A DNA stretch of 64,000 bases from Solidesulfovibrio carbinolicus (GTDB lineage Bacteria; Desulfobacterota; Desulfovibrionia; Desulfovibrionales; Desulfovibrionaceae), in NCBI RefSeq assembly GCF_004135975.1, contig NZ_CP026538.1, positions 2,790,001 through 2,854,000 on the forward strand. Direction: 5' to 3'. Made by a program: the position numbers and the translations under genes. Numbering within the stretch: the stretch's first letter is position 1; each line of letters starts with the position of its first letter. A model generated the notes under the pieces. That model ran no database searches, had not been told where the DNA came from, and saw only the letters and a list, made by a program, of their open reading frames with translations. Of the stretch, positions 57,767 to 64,000 are shown piece after piece.

Positions 57767-59131
57767 ATGAAGCCGATCACACCCGCGCCGTTTCGGGCCT
57801 ATGACATCAGGGGAATCGTCGATGCCGACTTCGACCAGGAGTGGGTGGAACGCCTTGGCCGGGCATTGGGGACATTTTTCCTGCGCCGGGGCCACAGCCA
57901 GGCCGTGGTCGGCCACGACTGCCGTCTGACCTCGCCGGGCTACCAGGCCCAGCTGGCCGCCGGACTGGCCTCCTGCGGCCTGGACGTGGTCTGCCTGGGC
58001 ATGGTCCCCAGCCCCGTTTTCTACTACGCCGTCAAGGCCCTGGGCCGCCGGGCCGGCGCGGTGGTGACGGCCAGCCACAACCCGTCGGAATTCAACGGTT
58101 TCAAAATCTGGTCCGGGGAAACCACCATCCACACCGACGACATCCGGGAAATCTACGACATCATGGCCGCCGGGGAATTTCCCTCGGGCGCGGGCATCGT
58201 GTGCGAGCACGACATCAAGCCGTCGTACATCGAACACGTGGCCGAGCAGATGGTGCTGCCCCGGACCGTCTCGGTGGTGGTGGACGGCGGCAACGGGGCC
58301 GGAGGGCTTGTCTGCTGCGACGTGCTGCGCCAGGCCGGGGCCCGGGTCACGCCCCTCTACTGCGAGCCCGACGGCCGCTTCCCCAACCACCACCCCGACC
58401 CGGTCATCCACAAAAACATCGCCGATCTGGCCGCCCGGGTCGTGGCCGAGGGCGCGGATTTCGGCGTGGGCCTTGACGGCGACGCCGACCGCATCGGCGT
58501 GGTGGACAACACCGGCCGGCTGCTCTACGGCGACCAGCTCCTGGCCATCTACGCCCGGGCCGTGCTCCAAAACCACCCCGGGGCCACGGTCATCGGCGAG
58601 GTCAAGTGCAGCCATCTGCTCTATAAAGACATCGCCGCCCACGGCGGCGATCCCCTCATGGCCGCCACCGGCCATTCGCTCATCAAATCCAAAATGCGCG
58701 AAACCGGGGCCATCCTGGCCGGCGAGATGAGCGGCCACATGTTTTTCGCCGACCGCTACTACGGTTTCGACGATGCCATCTACGCCGCCGCCCGGCTGGC
58801 CGAGATCGTGTCCGCCTCGTCCACGCCCCTGTCCGAGATGCTGGCCGACTGGCCGGCCACGGTCAACACGCCGGAAATCCGCGTCGATTGCCCCGACGCC
58901 ATCAAGTTCGCGGTGGTGGACAAGGCCAAACGGCACTTTACCAATGGTTACGACGTCATCGACGTGGACGGTGTGCGCCTGACCTTCCCGGACGGTTGGG
59001 GACTGCTGCGCGCCTCCAATACCCAGCCGGCCCTGGTGGTGCGTTTCGAGGCCGAGAACGAGACGCGCCTGGACGAAATCCGCCGTCTCATCGAGGAACC
59101 GGTGGCGGCCTGGATCAAGGAGCTTTCCTAG
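57767..59131 (+). CDS. Phosphomannomutase/phosphoglucomutase
   Basis: An AlgC/ManB-type phosphohexomutase of 454 residues that interconverts mannose-6-P and mannose-1-P (and the glucose pair). The phosphoserine is Ser103 in VTASHNPSEFNGF, the Mg2+ loop is DGDADR (237-242), the sugar loop GEMSGH (about 326) and the phosphate-binding end is RASNTQPALVVRF. It supplies mannose-1-P for GDP-mannose, the substrate of Gmd at 27-29 kb. CAGGAG precedes ATG 57767. A GC-rich 14-bp hairpin follows the stop. Confidence 0.93.
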   Translation: MKPITPAPFRAYDIRGIVDADFDQEWVERLGRALGTFFLRRGHSQAVVGHDCRLTSPGYQAQLAAGLASCGLDVVCLGMVPSPVFYYAVKALGRRAGAVVTASHNPSEFNGFKIWSGETTIHTDDIREIYDIMAAGEFPSGAGIVCEHDIKPSYIEHVAEQMVLPRTVSVVVDGGNGAGGLVCCDVLRQAGARVTPLYCEPDGRFPNHHPDPVIHKNIADLAARVVAEGADFGVGLDGDADRIGVVDNTGRLLYGDQLLAIYARAVLQNHPGATVIGEVKCSHLLYKDIAAHGGDPLMAATGHSLIKSKMRETGAILAGEMSGHMFFADRYYGFDDAIYAAARLAEIVSASSTPLSEMLADWPATVNTPEIRVDCPDAIKFAVVDKAKRHFTNGYDVIDVDGVRLTFPDGWGLLRASNTQPALVVRFEAENETRLDEIRRLIEEPVAAWIKELS

Positions 59132-59157
59132 GGTCGCGCCCCGATCATGCCCGTGTC

Positions 59158-59197
59158 CGCCGGACGGCCGGCCGCAACCCGGCCCGGCCGTCCGGCG
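59158..59197 (+). terminator. 14-bp hairpin after the phosphohexomutase gene
   Basis: CGCCGGACGGCCGG and CCGGCCGTCCGGCG form a perfect stem with a 12-nt loop, 26 nt after the stop. There is no T-run, so it may be a stabilising or partial terminator. Confidence 0.4.
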
Positions 59198-59224
59198 ACT
59201 CCCCGTCAACGCCCCGGAGGAGAC

Positions 59225-59722
59225 ATGCGACACGCCTTCCCGCCCCGCCTGCTGGCCGTTCTCGTGGCTCTGGCCGCCTGGACAGCCCCAATCCGAGCCC
59301 TGGCCCAGGACTACCGGCCAAACGCCGCCCTGGGCGAACTGCTGGCCCACACGCCCTACGTCAAAAGCGGGACCAATCCCGGCGGCAAAAACGTGTTGGA
59401 AAACAGCTGCATCTACAAGGACAGCTTCTCCATCAGCCCGTCCAAGGAGGTGCTGGAGCGCTGCGACGTGGCCGGAGCCGTGGCGGAATTCACGGCCAAA
59501 AACGGACCGCCCGATTTGGTGTCCGAGGCTCCCGGCGGCAAGAAACTGCTGGAATACCGCCTGCTGCACGGCGGCAACAGTTACTTTGTCAAGATCTACG
59601 TGGCCTGCGCCGGAGGCAAGACCGAGATCTTCGCCATCGCCGAGTGCAAGGAGGAAAAAAACCGGGTCAAACCCGGACCGCCCAAGGATGACCGCTCGTT
59701 CTGGAAGAAGATGCTGCCCTAG
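59225..59722 (+). CDS. Exported protein of unknown function
   Basis: Not recognised. It has 165 residues with a signal peptide (MRHAFPPRLLAVLVALAAW, about residues 1-27). The mature part contains four cysteines (ENSCIYKD, LERCDVAG, VACAGGK, AECKEEK), which may form two disulfides in the periplasm, and Lys-rich ends (KKLLEYRLLHGG, KDDRSFWKKMLP). GGAGGAG just upstream supports ATG 59225. It lies between the phosphohexomutase and the MacA-like adaptor and may share a transcript with either. Confidence 0.75.
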   Translation: MRHAFPPRLLAVLVALAAWTAPIRALAQDYRPNAALGELLAHTPYVKSGTNPGGKNVLENSCIYKDSFSISPSKEVLERCDVAGAVAEFTAKNGPPDLVSEAPGGKKLLEYRLLHGGNSYFVKIYVACAGGKTEIFAIAECKEEKNRVKPGPPKDDRSFWKKMLP

Positions 59723-59862
59723 CGGCCCGGCCGTTGAAAAATGCGGCATGGCAAGGACGCGCCGGAATACTCCCTGCCAAGGGGCCAAGCTCGCCTCGCC
59801 ATTTGCTCCCGGGCGCGATTGGGGCTATAGGACGGTGAAACCAGACCACCGGACACCACCGC

Positions 59863-61131
59863 ATGCGCATATTCAAATGGCTTTTCCTGCTCGCCCTCCT
59901 CACCGCCGGGGGCTACTTCGGCTACAAACACTACACCAAAAAACCCGAGCCGCCCCGGGTCATCGCCACGGCCGAGGCCAGCCTGGGCAACGTGCGCAAG
60001 GTGCTGGAGGCCACGGGCATCATCAAGGCCCAGGTCGGGGCCATCGTCAAGATCGGCGCCCGAGCCACAGGGACGATCAAGGAAATGAACGTCAAGGTCG
60101 GCGACGAGGTCAAGCGCGACCAGCTCATCGCCGTCATCGACTCCCGGGAGTTGCGCTCCCAGCTTGATGAAGCCGAAGCCAGGCTGGCCCGAGCCAATGC
60201 CGAGCTGTCCCAGGTCGAGACCGTCTACCCCCGCCGCATCGCCGAAGCCGAGGCCGAACTGCGCCTGTCCCAAGCCAAGTACGACTACGCCGCCTCCACC
60301 CTCAAGCGCCAGGACGAGCTTTTCCGCAAGGAACTCGTGGCCCGCGACGTTCTGGACGCCGCCCGCCGCGACAATCTGGTCAGCCAAAACGAGGTCCTGG
60401 CCCGGGAGGCCTCGCTGGTGCGGGTGCGCACCGAATTCGAAAAAGAGCTCATCAAGGCCCAGCGGGCCAGGGACGAGGCCCAGGCGGTCATCGACTCGGC
60501 CAACACCAAGATTTCCTACACCCGCATCGTCAGCCCCATTGACGGCGTGGTGGCTCTGGTCACCTCCCAGGCCGGCGAGACCGTGGTGGCCGGTTTGCAG
60601 GTGGCCAACCTCATCACCGTCCTTGACCCCAGCCGCCTGGAAATGTGGATCTACGTGGACGAGACCGACGTCGGCCAGGTCAAGGCCGGCATGGCCGTGG
60701 AATTTCGGGTGGACGCCTACCCGGGCACGACCTTCAAGGGCAGCGTCAACCAGATCTACCCCCAGCCCGAAATCCGCGACAACATCGTCTACTACCAGGC
60801 CCTGGTGCGCCTGGACCCGGCCGAATCCACCAAGCTGCGGCCGGAAATGACCACCCAGTGCCAGATCGTGGTGCAGGAGAAAAAGGGCGTGCTGGTCATT
60901 CCCAACGCGGCGCTCAAATGGATCGGCGACAAGCAGGTGGTCTTCGCCGTGGCCGAAGGCGGTGGCGTGCGCGAGGTACAGCCCAAGCTCGGTCTGGAAG
61001 GGCTTAACGAAACCGAGATACTGGAAGGCCTCGCCCCGGGCGAGAAAGTGGCCACCCAGATCGTGCTGCCGGGACTGGCCGCGCCGACGATAAACGCCCC
61101 CAAGGCCAACCGTCCCGGCGGCGGCCGATGA
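59863..61131 (+). CDS. MacA/HlyD-family membrane fusion protein
   Basis: A periplasmic adaptor of 422 residues. One N-terminal helix (about 4-22) precedes a lipoyl/barrel-sandwich domain (about 45-80: IVKIGARATGTIKEMNVKVGDEVKRDQ). A long coiled-coil hairpin (about 90-215) follows, then the second lipoyl half (ISYTRIVSPIDGVVALVTSQAGETV). It joins the MacB-like ATPase and permease to form a tripartite-type exporter, with an outer-membrane partner elsewhere. Its stop overlaps the ATPase start by 4 nt. The substrate may be a macrolide, peptide or lipoprotein. Confidence 0.93.
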   Translation: MRIFKWLFLLALLTAGGYFGYKHYTKKPEPPRVIATAEASLGNVRKVLEATGIIKAQVGAIVKIGARATGTIKEMNVKVGDEVKRDQLIAVIDSRELRSQLDEAEARLARANAELSQVETVYPRRIAEAEAELRLSQAKYDYAASTLKRQDELFRKELVARDVLDAARRDNLVSQNEVLAREASLVRVRTEFEKELIKAQRARDEAQAVIDSANTKISYTRIVSPIDGVVALVTSQAGETVVAGLQVANLITVLDPSRLEMWIYVDETDVGQVKAGMAVEFRVDAYPGTTFKGSVNQIYPQPEIRDNIVYYQALVRLDPAESTKLRPEMTTQCQIVVQEKKGVLVIPNAALKWIGDKQVVFAVAEGGGVREVQPKLGLEGLNETEILEGLAPGEKVATQIVLPGLAAPTINAPKANRPGGGR

Positions 61132-61832
61132 CCGGACAGACGCCCCCCGGCCAGGGCGAGCCCCTTATCCGCCTGACCGACGTCACCCGAGGCTACGTCA
61201 TGGGCGGCGCGACCAACACGGTGCTTTCCGGGGTGACCCTCGACATCGCGGCCGGCGAATTCGCGGCCATCATGGGGCCGTCAGGTTCGGGCAAGTCCAC
61301 CCTGCTCCACATCCTGGGCCTGCTCGACCGCCCCACCTCCGGCAGCTACCGGCTGCGCGGCCGGGAGACCGGCACGCTGTCCGACGACGCCCTGTCCCAT
61401 CTGCGAAACCAGGCCATCGGCTTCGTCTTCCAGAGCTTTTATCTCATTCCCTACGCCACCGCCCTGGACAACGTGCTGCTCCCGGGGCTCTACAGCGACG
61501 CCCCCCGGGCCGCACTGACCCGGCGGGCGCATGAACTCCTGGAAAAGGTCGGGCTGACCGCCCAGGCCCGGCACAAGCCTTCCCAGCTCTCCGGCGGCCA
61601 GCAGCAGCGCGTGGCCCTGGCCCGGTCGCTCATCAACAATCCCGACCTCATCCTGGCCGACGAACCCACCGGCCAGCTCGATTCCGGCACCAGCCGCGAA
61701 ATCATGGAACTCCTCGCCGCCATCAACCGCGACGCCGGCAAGACGGTCATCGTCGTCACCCACGACCCGGACACCGCCGCCTACGCCCGCCGCCAGATTG
61801 TCGTGACCGATGGCCGTGTGGCGCGTTCTTAG
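61128..61832 (+). CDS. MacB/LolD-family ABC exporter ATPase
   Basis: A cytosolic ATPase of 234 residues. Walker A is GPSGSGKST (about 51-59), the Q-loop is FQSFYL, the signature LSGGQQQR (about 157) and Walker B LILADEPTGQLDSGTS, typical of the MacB and LolD clade. The ATG overlaps the adaptor stop (ATGA), and its end overlaps the permease by 23 bp. Unlike E. coli MacB, the ATPase and permease are separate proteins here. Confidence 0.95.
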   Translation: MTGQTPPGQGEPLIRLTDVTRGYVMGGATNTVLSGVTLDIAAGEFAAIMGPSGSGKSTLLHILGLLDRPTSGSYRLRGRETGTLSDDALSHLRNQAIGFVFQSFYLIPYATALDNVLLPGLYSDAPRAALTRRAHELLEKVGLTAQARHKPSQLSGGQQQRVALARSLINNPDLILADEPTGQLDSGTSREIMELLAAINRDAGKTVIVVTHDPDTAAYARRQIVVTDGRVARS

Positions 61833-63072
61833 CCGCTATCCGCGCCTGCTGTGGCGGCTGCAGGGCATGGCCGGCCTGGCCCTGCTCGCCCACAAGGCGC
61901 GCAGCCTTTTTGTCGTGGCGGCCGTGGCCATGGGTATCGCGGCGCTCACCGTCATCGTCGCCTCGGTGGACGGCGCGCGGCGAAAGGCCCTGGAAATCGT
62001 CGATTTCTTCGGCCCGGACGCGGTGCTGGTCCTTGGCGGCGACATCGAGAACCGACCCGTGGGCCAGCGCACAAACACCCTCACCTGGTCCGATGCCCGG
62101 GCCATTGCCCGCTCCTTGCCCGGAGCCTACGCTGTGCTGCCCATGCGCTCGGTGCGGGCCGTGACCCTGCGCTACGGCAACAAGAACCATGAGGCCCCCA
62201 CCGTGGTCGGAGCCACCGAGAATTACGCCGCCACCTGGAACTGGCCCCTGTCCGAAGGCCGCGACCTGTCCGAAGAGGACATCGCCCGAGGAGCCAAGGT
62301 GGCGCTTATCGGCGACGCCCCGGCCAAGGCCCTTTTCGGCGACGCCTCGCCCATCGGCCGCACCGTCATGGTCAAGAACCTGCCCGTGCAGATCGTCGGG
62401 CGGCTGTCCTACCGGGGCTTTACCGGCGGCGGCTCGGACGTGTCCGTGGACGACCGCCTCATCATGCCCATCTCCACCCTGACCCAGCGCTTCAACCTGG
62501 ACCGCAACTACTTCCGGGGCCTGCGGGTGCGCTTCCATGACCCGGACCTCATCGGGGTCCACATGGAAAACCTGCGCGCCCTGCTGCGCCATGAACACAA
62601 GCTCGGACCGACCATCCCCGACGACTTCACCATCATGTCGGCCAGCGAAATTCTCAAGTTTCTTACGGCGTTTACCGGCGGGCTGGTGGCCTTTCTCGGG
62701 GTCACGGCCGGGGTGGCCATCCTGGTCGGCGGTTTCGTGCTGGCCAACCTCATGTTTCTGGGCGTCAGCGAACGGCGCGTGGAGATCGGGCTGCGCAAGG
62801 CCGTGGGGGCCACCTCCGGGGCCATCCTCATCCAGTTTCTGTCCGAGGCCGTCTACCTGACCCTGGCCGGGGCCATCCTCGGCGTGGGACTCGGCGTGGG
62901 CCTGGGCGAATCCCTGTCGCGCCTGGGAATGTTGGAGCTGCGCCTGTCGCCCAAGATCTTTGTCCTGTCCCTGGCCGCCGCCCTGGCCATCGCCCTGGCC
63001 TTCGGCCTGCGCCCGGCCCGCAAGGCGGCCGGTCTCGACCCCATCGAAGCCCTGCGCGGCGGCGGCGAATAG
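61810..63072 (+). CDS. MacB-like ABC exporter permease
   Basis: An inner-membrane permease of 420 residues with four helices in the 1+3 arrangement of the MacB family. Helix 1 is at about 30-52. A large periplasmic domain (about 55-290: PTVVGATENYAATWNWPLSEGRDL, LIGDAPAKALFGDASPIGRTV) is the MacB_PCD region. Three C-terminal FtsX helices follow (about 290-415: FVLANLMFLGVSERRVEIGLRKAVGAT). It ends 10 nt before the inserted group II intron, so any transcript reads into the intron in the opposite sense. It pairs with the ATPase and adaptor upstream. Confidence 0.94.
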   Translation: MAVWRVLSRYPRLLWRLQGMAGLALLAHKARSLFVVAAVAMGIAALTVIVASVDGARRKALEIVDFFGPDAVLVLGGDIENRPVGQRTNTLTWSDARAIARSLPGAYAVLPMRSVRAVTLRYGNKNHEAPTVVGATENYAATWNWPLSEGRDLSEEDIARGAKVALIGDAPAKALFGDASPIGRTVMVKNLPVQIVGRLSYRGFTGGGSDVSVDDRLIMPISTLTQRFNLDRNYFRGLRVRFHDPDLIGVHMENLRALLRHEHKLGPTIPDDFTIMSASEILKFLTAFTGGLVAFLGVTAGVAILVGGFVLANLMFLGVSERRVEIGLRKAVGATSGAILIQFLSEAVYLTLAGAILGVGLGVGLGESLSRLGMLELRLSPKIFVLSLAAALAIALAFGLRPARKAAGLDPIEALRGGGE

Positions 63073-63081
63073 CCGGCCACC

Positions 63082-63160
63082 ATCGGGATAGGGGGGAGCC
63101 TTGCGGCTCCCCTCCTCCCACACCACCGTGCATACGGGTCCGTACACGGCGGTTCGGCAA
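63082..63160 (-). ncRNA. Group II intron domains V and VI
   Basis: On the minus strand a 30-35-nt hairpin (about 63122-63153; arms ACCGCCGTGTACG and CGTATGCACGGTGGT) matches domain V, though its tetraloop reads GACC rather than GAAA. The next hairpin GGGGAGCC-GCAA-GGCTCCCC, with a bulged A near CCTATCC and the end CCCGAT, matches domain VI. Catalytic residues are inferred by position. Confidence 0.8.
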
Positions 63161-63169
63161 GTTAAGCGT

Positions 63170-64000
63170 TCACCTGGCACCTAGGGTTGGCAGTCCGAGT
63201 GAGGCAAAATAGCTGTTGGGCAGAGCGATGCTCAGGGCCGGGCTTCGGCTGATATGCCAAGGTCCGAGAGGACTTCCGGCCGTTTGAGCGGCAAGGTCTT
63301 TACCTACGCCCCTTGACCTCAGTTCAGCAAACCGCTTCCGCCCCCGTTTCCACTGCCGCCACAACACGCATCGCAAGCGACGCCTGAGCCATGAGTCCAG
63401 GCCTTTGAGCACTGATTTCGCCTGGCAGAATCCAAAGTACCCGATCCAGCCGCGCAGGTAGACCGATAGACGTTCCACCGTCGTTTCGATACTCCGTCCC
63501 GTACCGGACAGTTCACGGATTCTGCCTTTGAACCGCTTGATCGCCTGCGGCGCTATCCGCCGTCGCGGCTCACTTCCGGCCGTAAAGCTGACTCCGAGAA
63601 ACTTCCGCCGGGCTGGCCTGTCCACCGCACTTTTCCCTGCGTTCACCTTGAGCTTGAGGCGCTTTTCCAGAAAACGGCTGATGCTGTGCATTGTCCGCTC
63701 TCCGGCCCGCCTACTGCGCACGTAGATATTGCAATCATCCGCGTAGCGCACAAAGCGGTGGCCGCGTCTCTCAAGTTCCCGGTCCAAGACGTCGAGCACG
63801 ATGTTCGACAACAGCGGCGAAAGGGGACCGCCTTGCGGCGTCCCTTCGTCCGTCGGGCCTACGAGCCCTCTCTCCATCACCCCCGCGTTCAGGAACGCAC
63901 GGATGAGCCGGAGCATGCGTTTGTCTTCCAGCCGCTTGGCCAAAAGCCCCATCAGGATGTCGTGGTTGACCCGGTCGAAGAACTTCTCCAGGTCGATGTC
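63170..64000 (-). CDS. ltrA: Group II intron reverse transcriptase/maturase (C-terminal part)
   Basis: 276 residues are visible; the N-terminal part is off the right edge. The RT blocks are DIDLEKFFDRVNHDI (first Asp of the active site), GTPQGGPLSPLLSNI and the catalytic FVRYADDCNI. The maturase X domain follows with VYLRGWIGYFGFCQAKS and RRRLRCVLWRQWKR. No HNH endonuclease domain lies after it, as in many group IIC-type introns. The frame is intact in the visible part, so it may be active. Confidence 0.93.
   Translation of the reverse strand, partial: DIDLEKFFDRVNHDILMGLLAKRLEDKRMLRLIRAFLNAGVMERGLVGPTDEGTPQGGPLSPLLSNIVLDVLDRELERRGHRFVRYADDCNIYVRSRRAGERTMHSISRFLEKRLKLKVNAGKSAVDRPARRKFLGVSFTAGSEPRRRIAPQAIKRFKGRIRELSGTGRSIETTVERLSVYLRGWIGYFGFCQAKSVLKGLDSWLRRRLRCVLWRQWKRGRKRFAELRSRGVGKDLAAQTAGSPLGPWHISRSPALSIALPNSYFASLGLPTLGAR

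Larger units (their letters stand above)
63082..64000 (-). mobile_element. Group II intron, 3' part (runs past the right edge)
   Basis: A retroelement on the minus strand made of the reverse-transcriptase gene (63170-64000) and the RNA domains V-VI (63082 to about 63160). The 3' boundary is read as CCTATCCCGAT at 63082, just 9 bp after the stop codon of the permease. The 5' end lies outside the window, so neither completeness nor insertion class can be shown. The absence of an endonuclease domain fits group IIC-like elements. Confidence 0.85.

Noticed and set aside
1-64000. tRNA genes and CRISPR arrays
   Set aside because: I looked for direct repeats with regular spacing and for clover-leaf patterns with a GTTCRANYC arm and found none.

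Overview
The window is GC-rich DNA from a free-living, anaerobic, motile Gram-negative bacterium. It most resembles Desulfovibrionaceae (Desulfovibrio/Solidesulfovibrio-like sulfate reducers). The evidence is the two-subunit indolepyruvate:ferredoxin oxidoreductase, ferredoxin-type nitroreductase, PAS/sigma-54 activator, CheV, HflKC, threonine synthase with an N-terminal zinc ribbon, and GC-rich palindromes between genes. This placement is inference; no 16S rRNA is present. Nearly all of the sequence is ordinary chromosomal coding DNA, with one mobile element (a group II intron) cut by the right edge.

Layout. 1-8.6 kb: end of an SGNH-hydrolase-like gene, a DUF364 protein, nhaA, a dihydrouridine synthase translationally coupled to ispH, cheV, a sugar-kinase-fold protein and a TPR membrane protein. 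8.7-12.7 kb: a tight iorA-iorB-regulator operon, in which the regulator is an AAA+ enhancer-binding-type protein without the sigma-54-contacting GAFTGA loop. 12.8-15.2 kb: pckA and a small two-helix channel-like membrane protein. 15.2-18.9 kb (minus): a Tat-exported molybdopterin oxidoreductase with its ferredoxin-like partner (tetrathionate-reductase type) and no membrane anchor gene. 19-29.4 kb (minus): periplasmic transglutaminase, OsmC, M16 protease, methyltransferase, a large radical-SAM fusion, a small unknown protein and two tandem GDP-mannose dehydratase-family genes. 29.5-32.6 kb (minus): a complete znuA-znuC-znuB-zur zinc uptake operon with a near-perfect palindromic operator inside its promoter.

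32.7-41.9 kb: pseudopilin-like protein, acyltransferase, cysteine-cluster protein, dapA, a two-domain ABC ATPase, a LysM-MscS fusion, a FliL-like protein, malate synthase G and a nitroreductase. 42-45 kb: tlyA and a PAS/sigma-54 activator divergent from a cysteine-rich unknown protein that has its own -24/-12 promoter. 45-51.6 kb: palindrome-rich intergenic DNA, threonine synthase, a DUF456 protein coupled to phenylacetate-CoA ligase, and the rpsF-rpsR-rplI-dnaB operon. 51.8-64 kb: a SpoIIE-type phosphatase with a sensor domain, a ferredoxin-nitroreductase, a CheY-like receiver, hflKC, phosphomannomutase, an exported unknown protein, a MacAB-like export system and the 3' part of a group II intron.

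How genes work together. IorAB and the phenylacetate-CoA ligase suggest oxidation of aromatic amino acids to aryl-CoA thioesters. PEP carboxykinase and malate synthase feed gluconeogenesis and glyoxylate use. Phosphomannomutase and the gmd pair supply deoxyhexoses for surface glycans. The most unusual items are the GAFTGA-less regulator in the iorAB operon, the LysM-MscS fusion, the degenerate channel filter, lost or substituted Fe-S ligands in three separate proteins, and a family of 3'-end palindromic elements whose stems differ between copies while pairing is kept.
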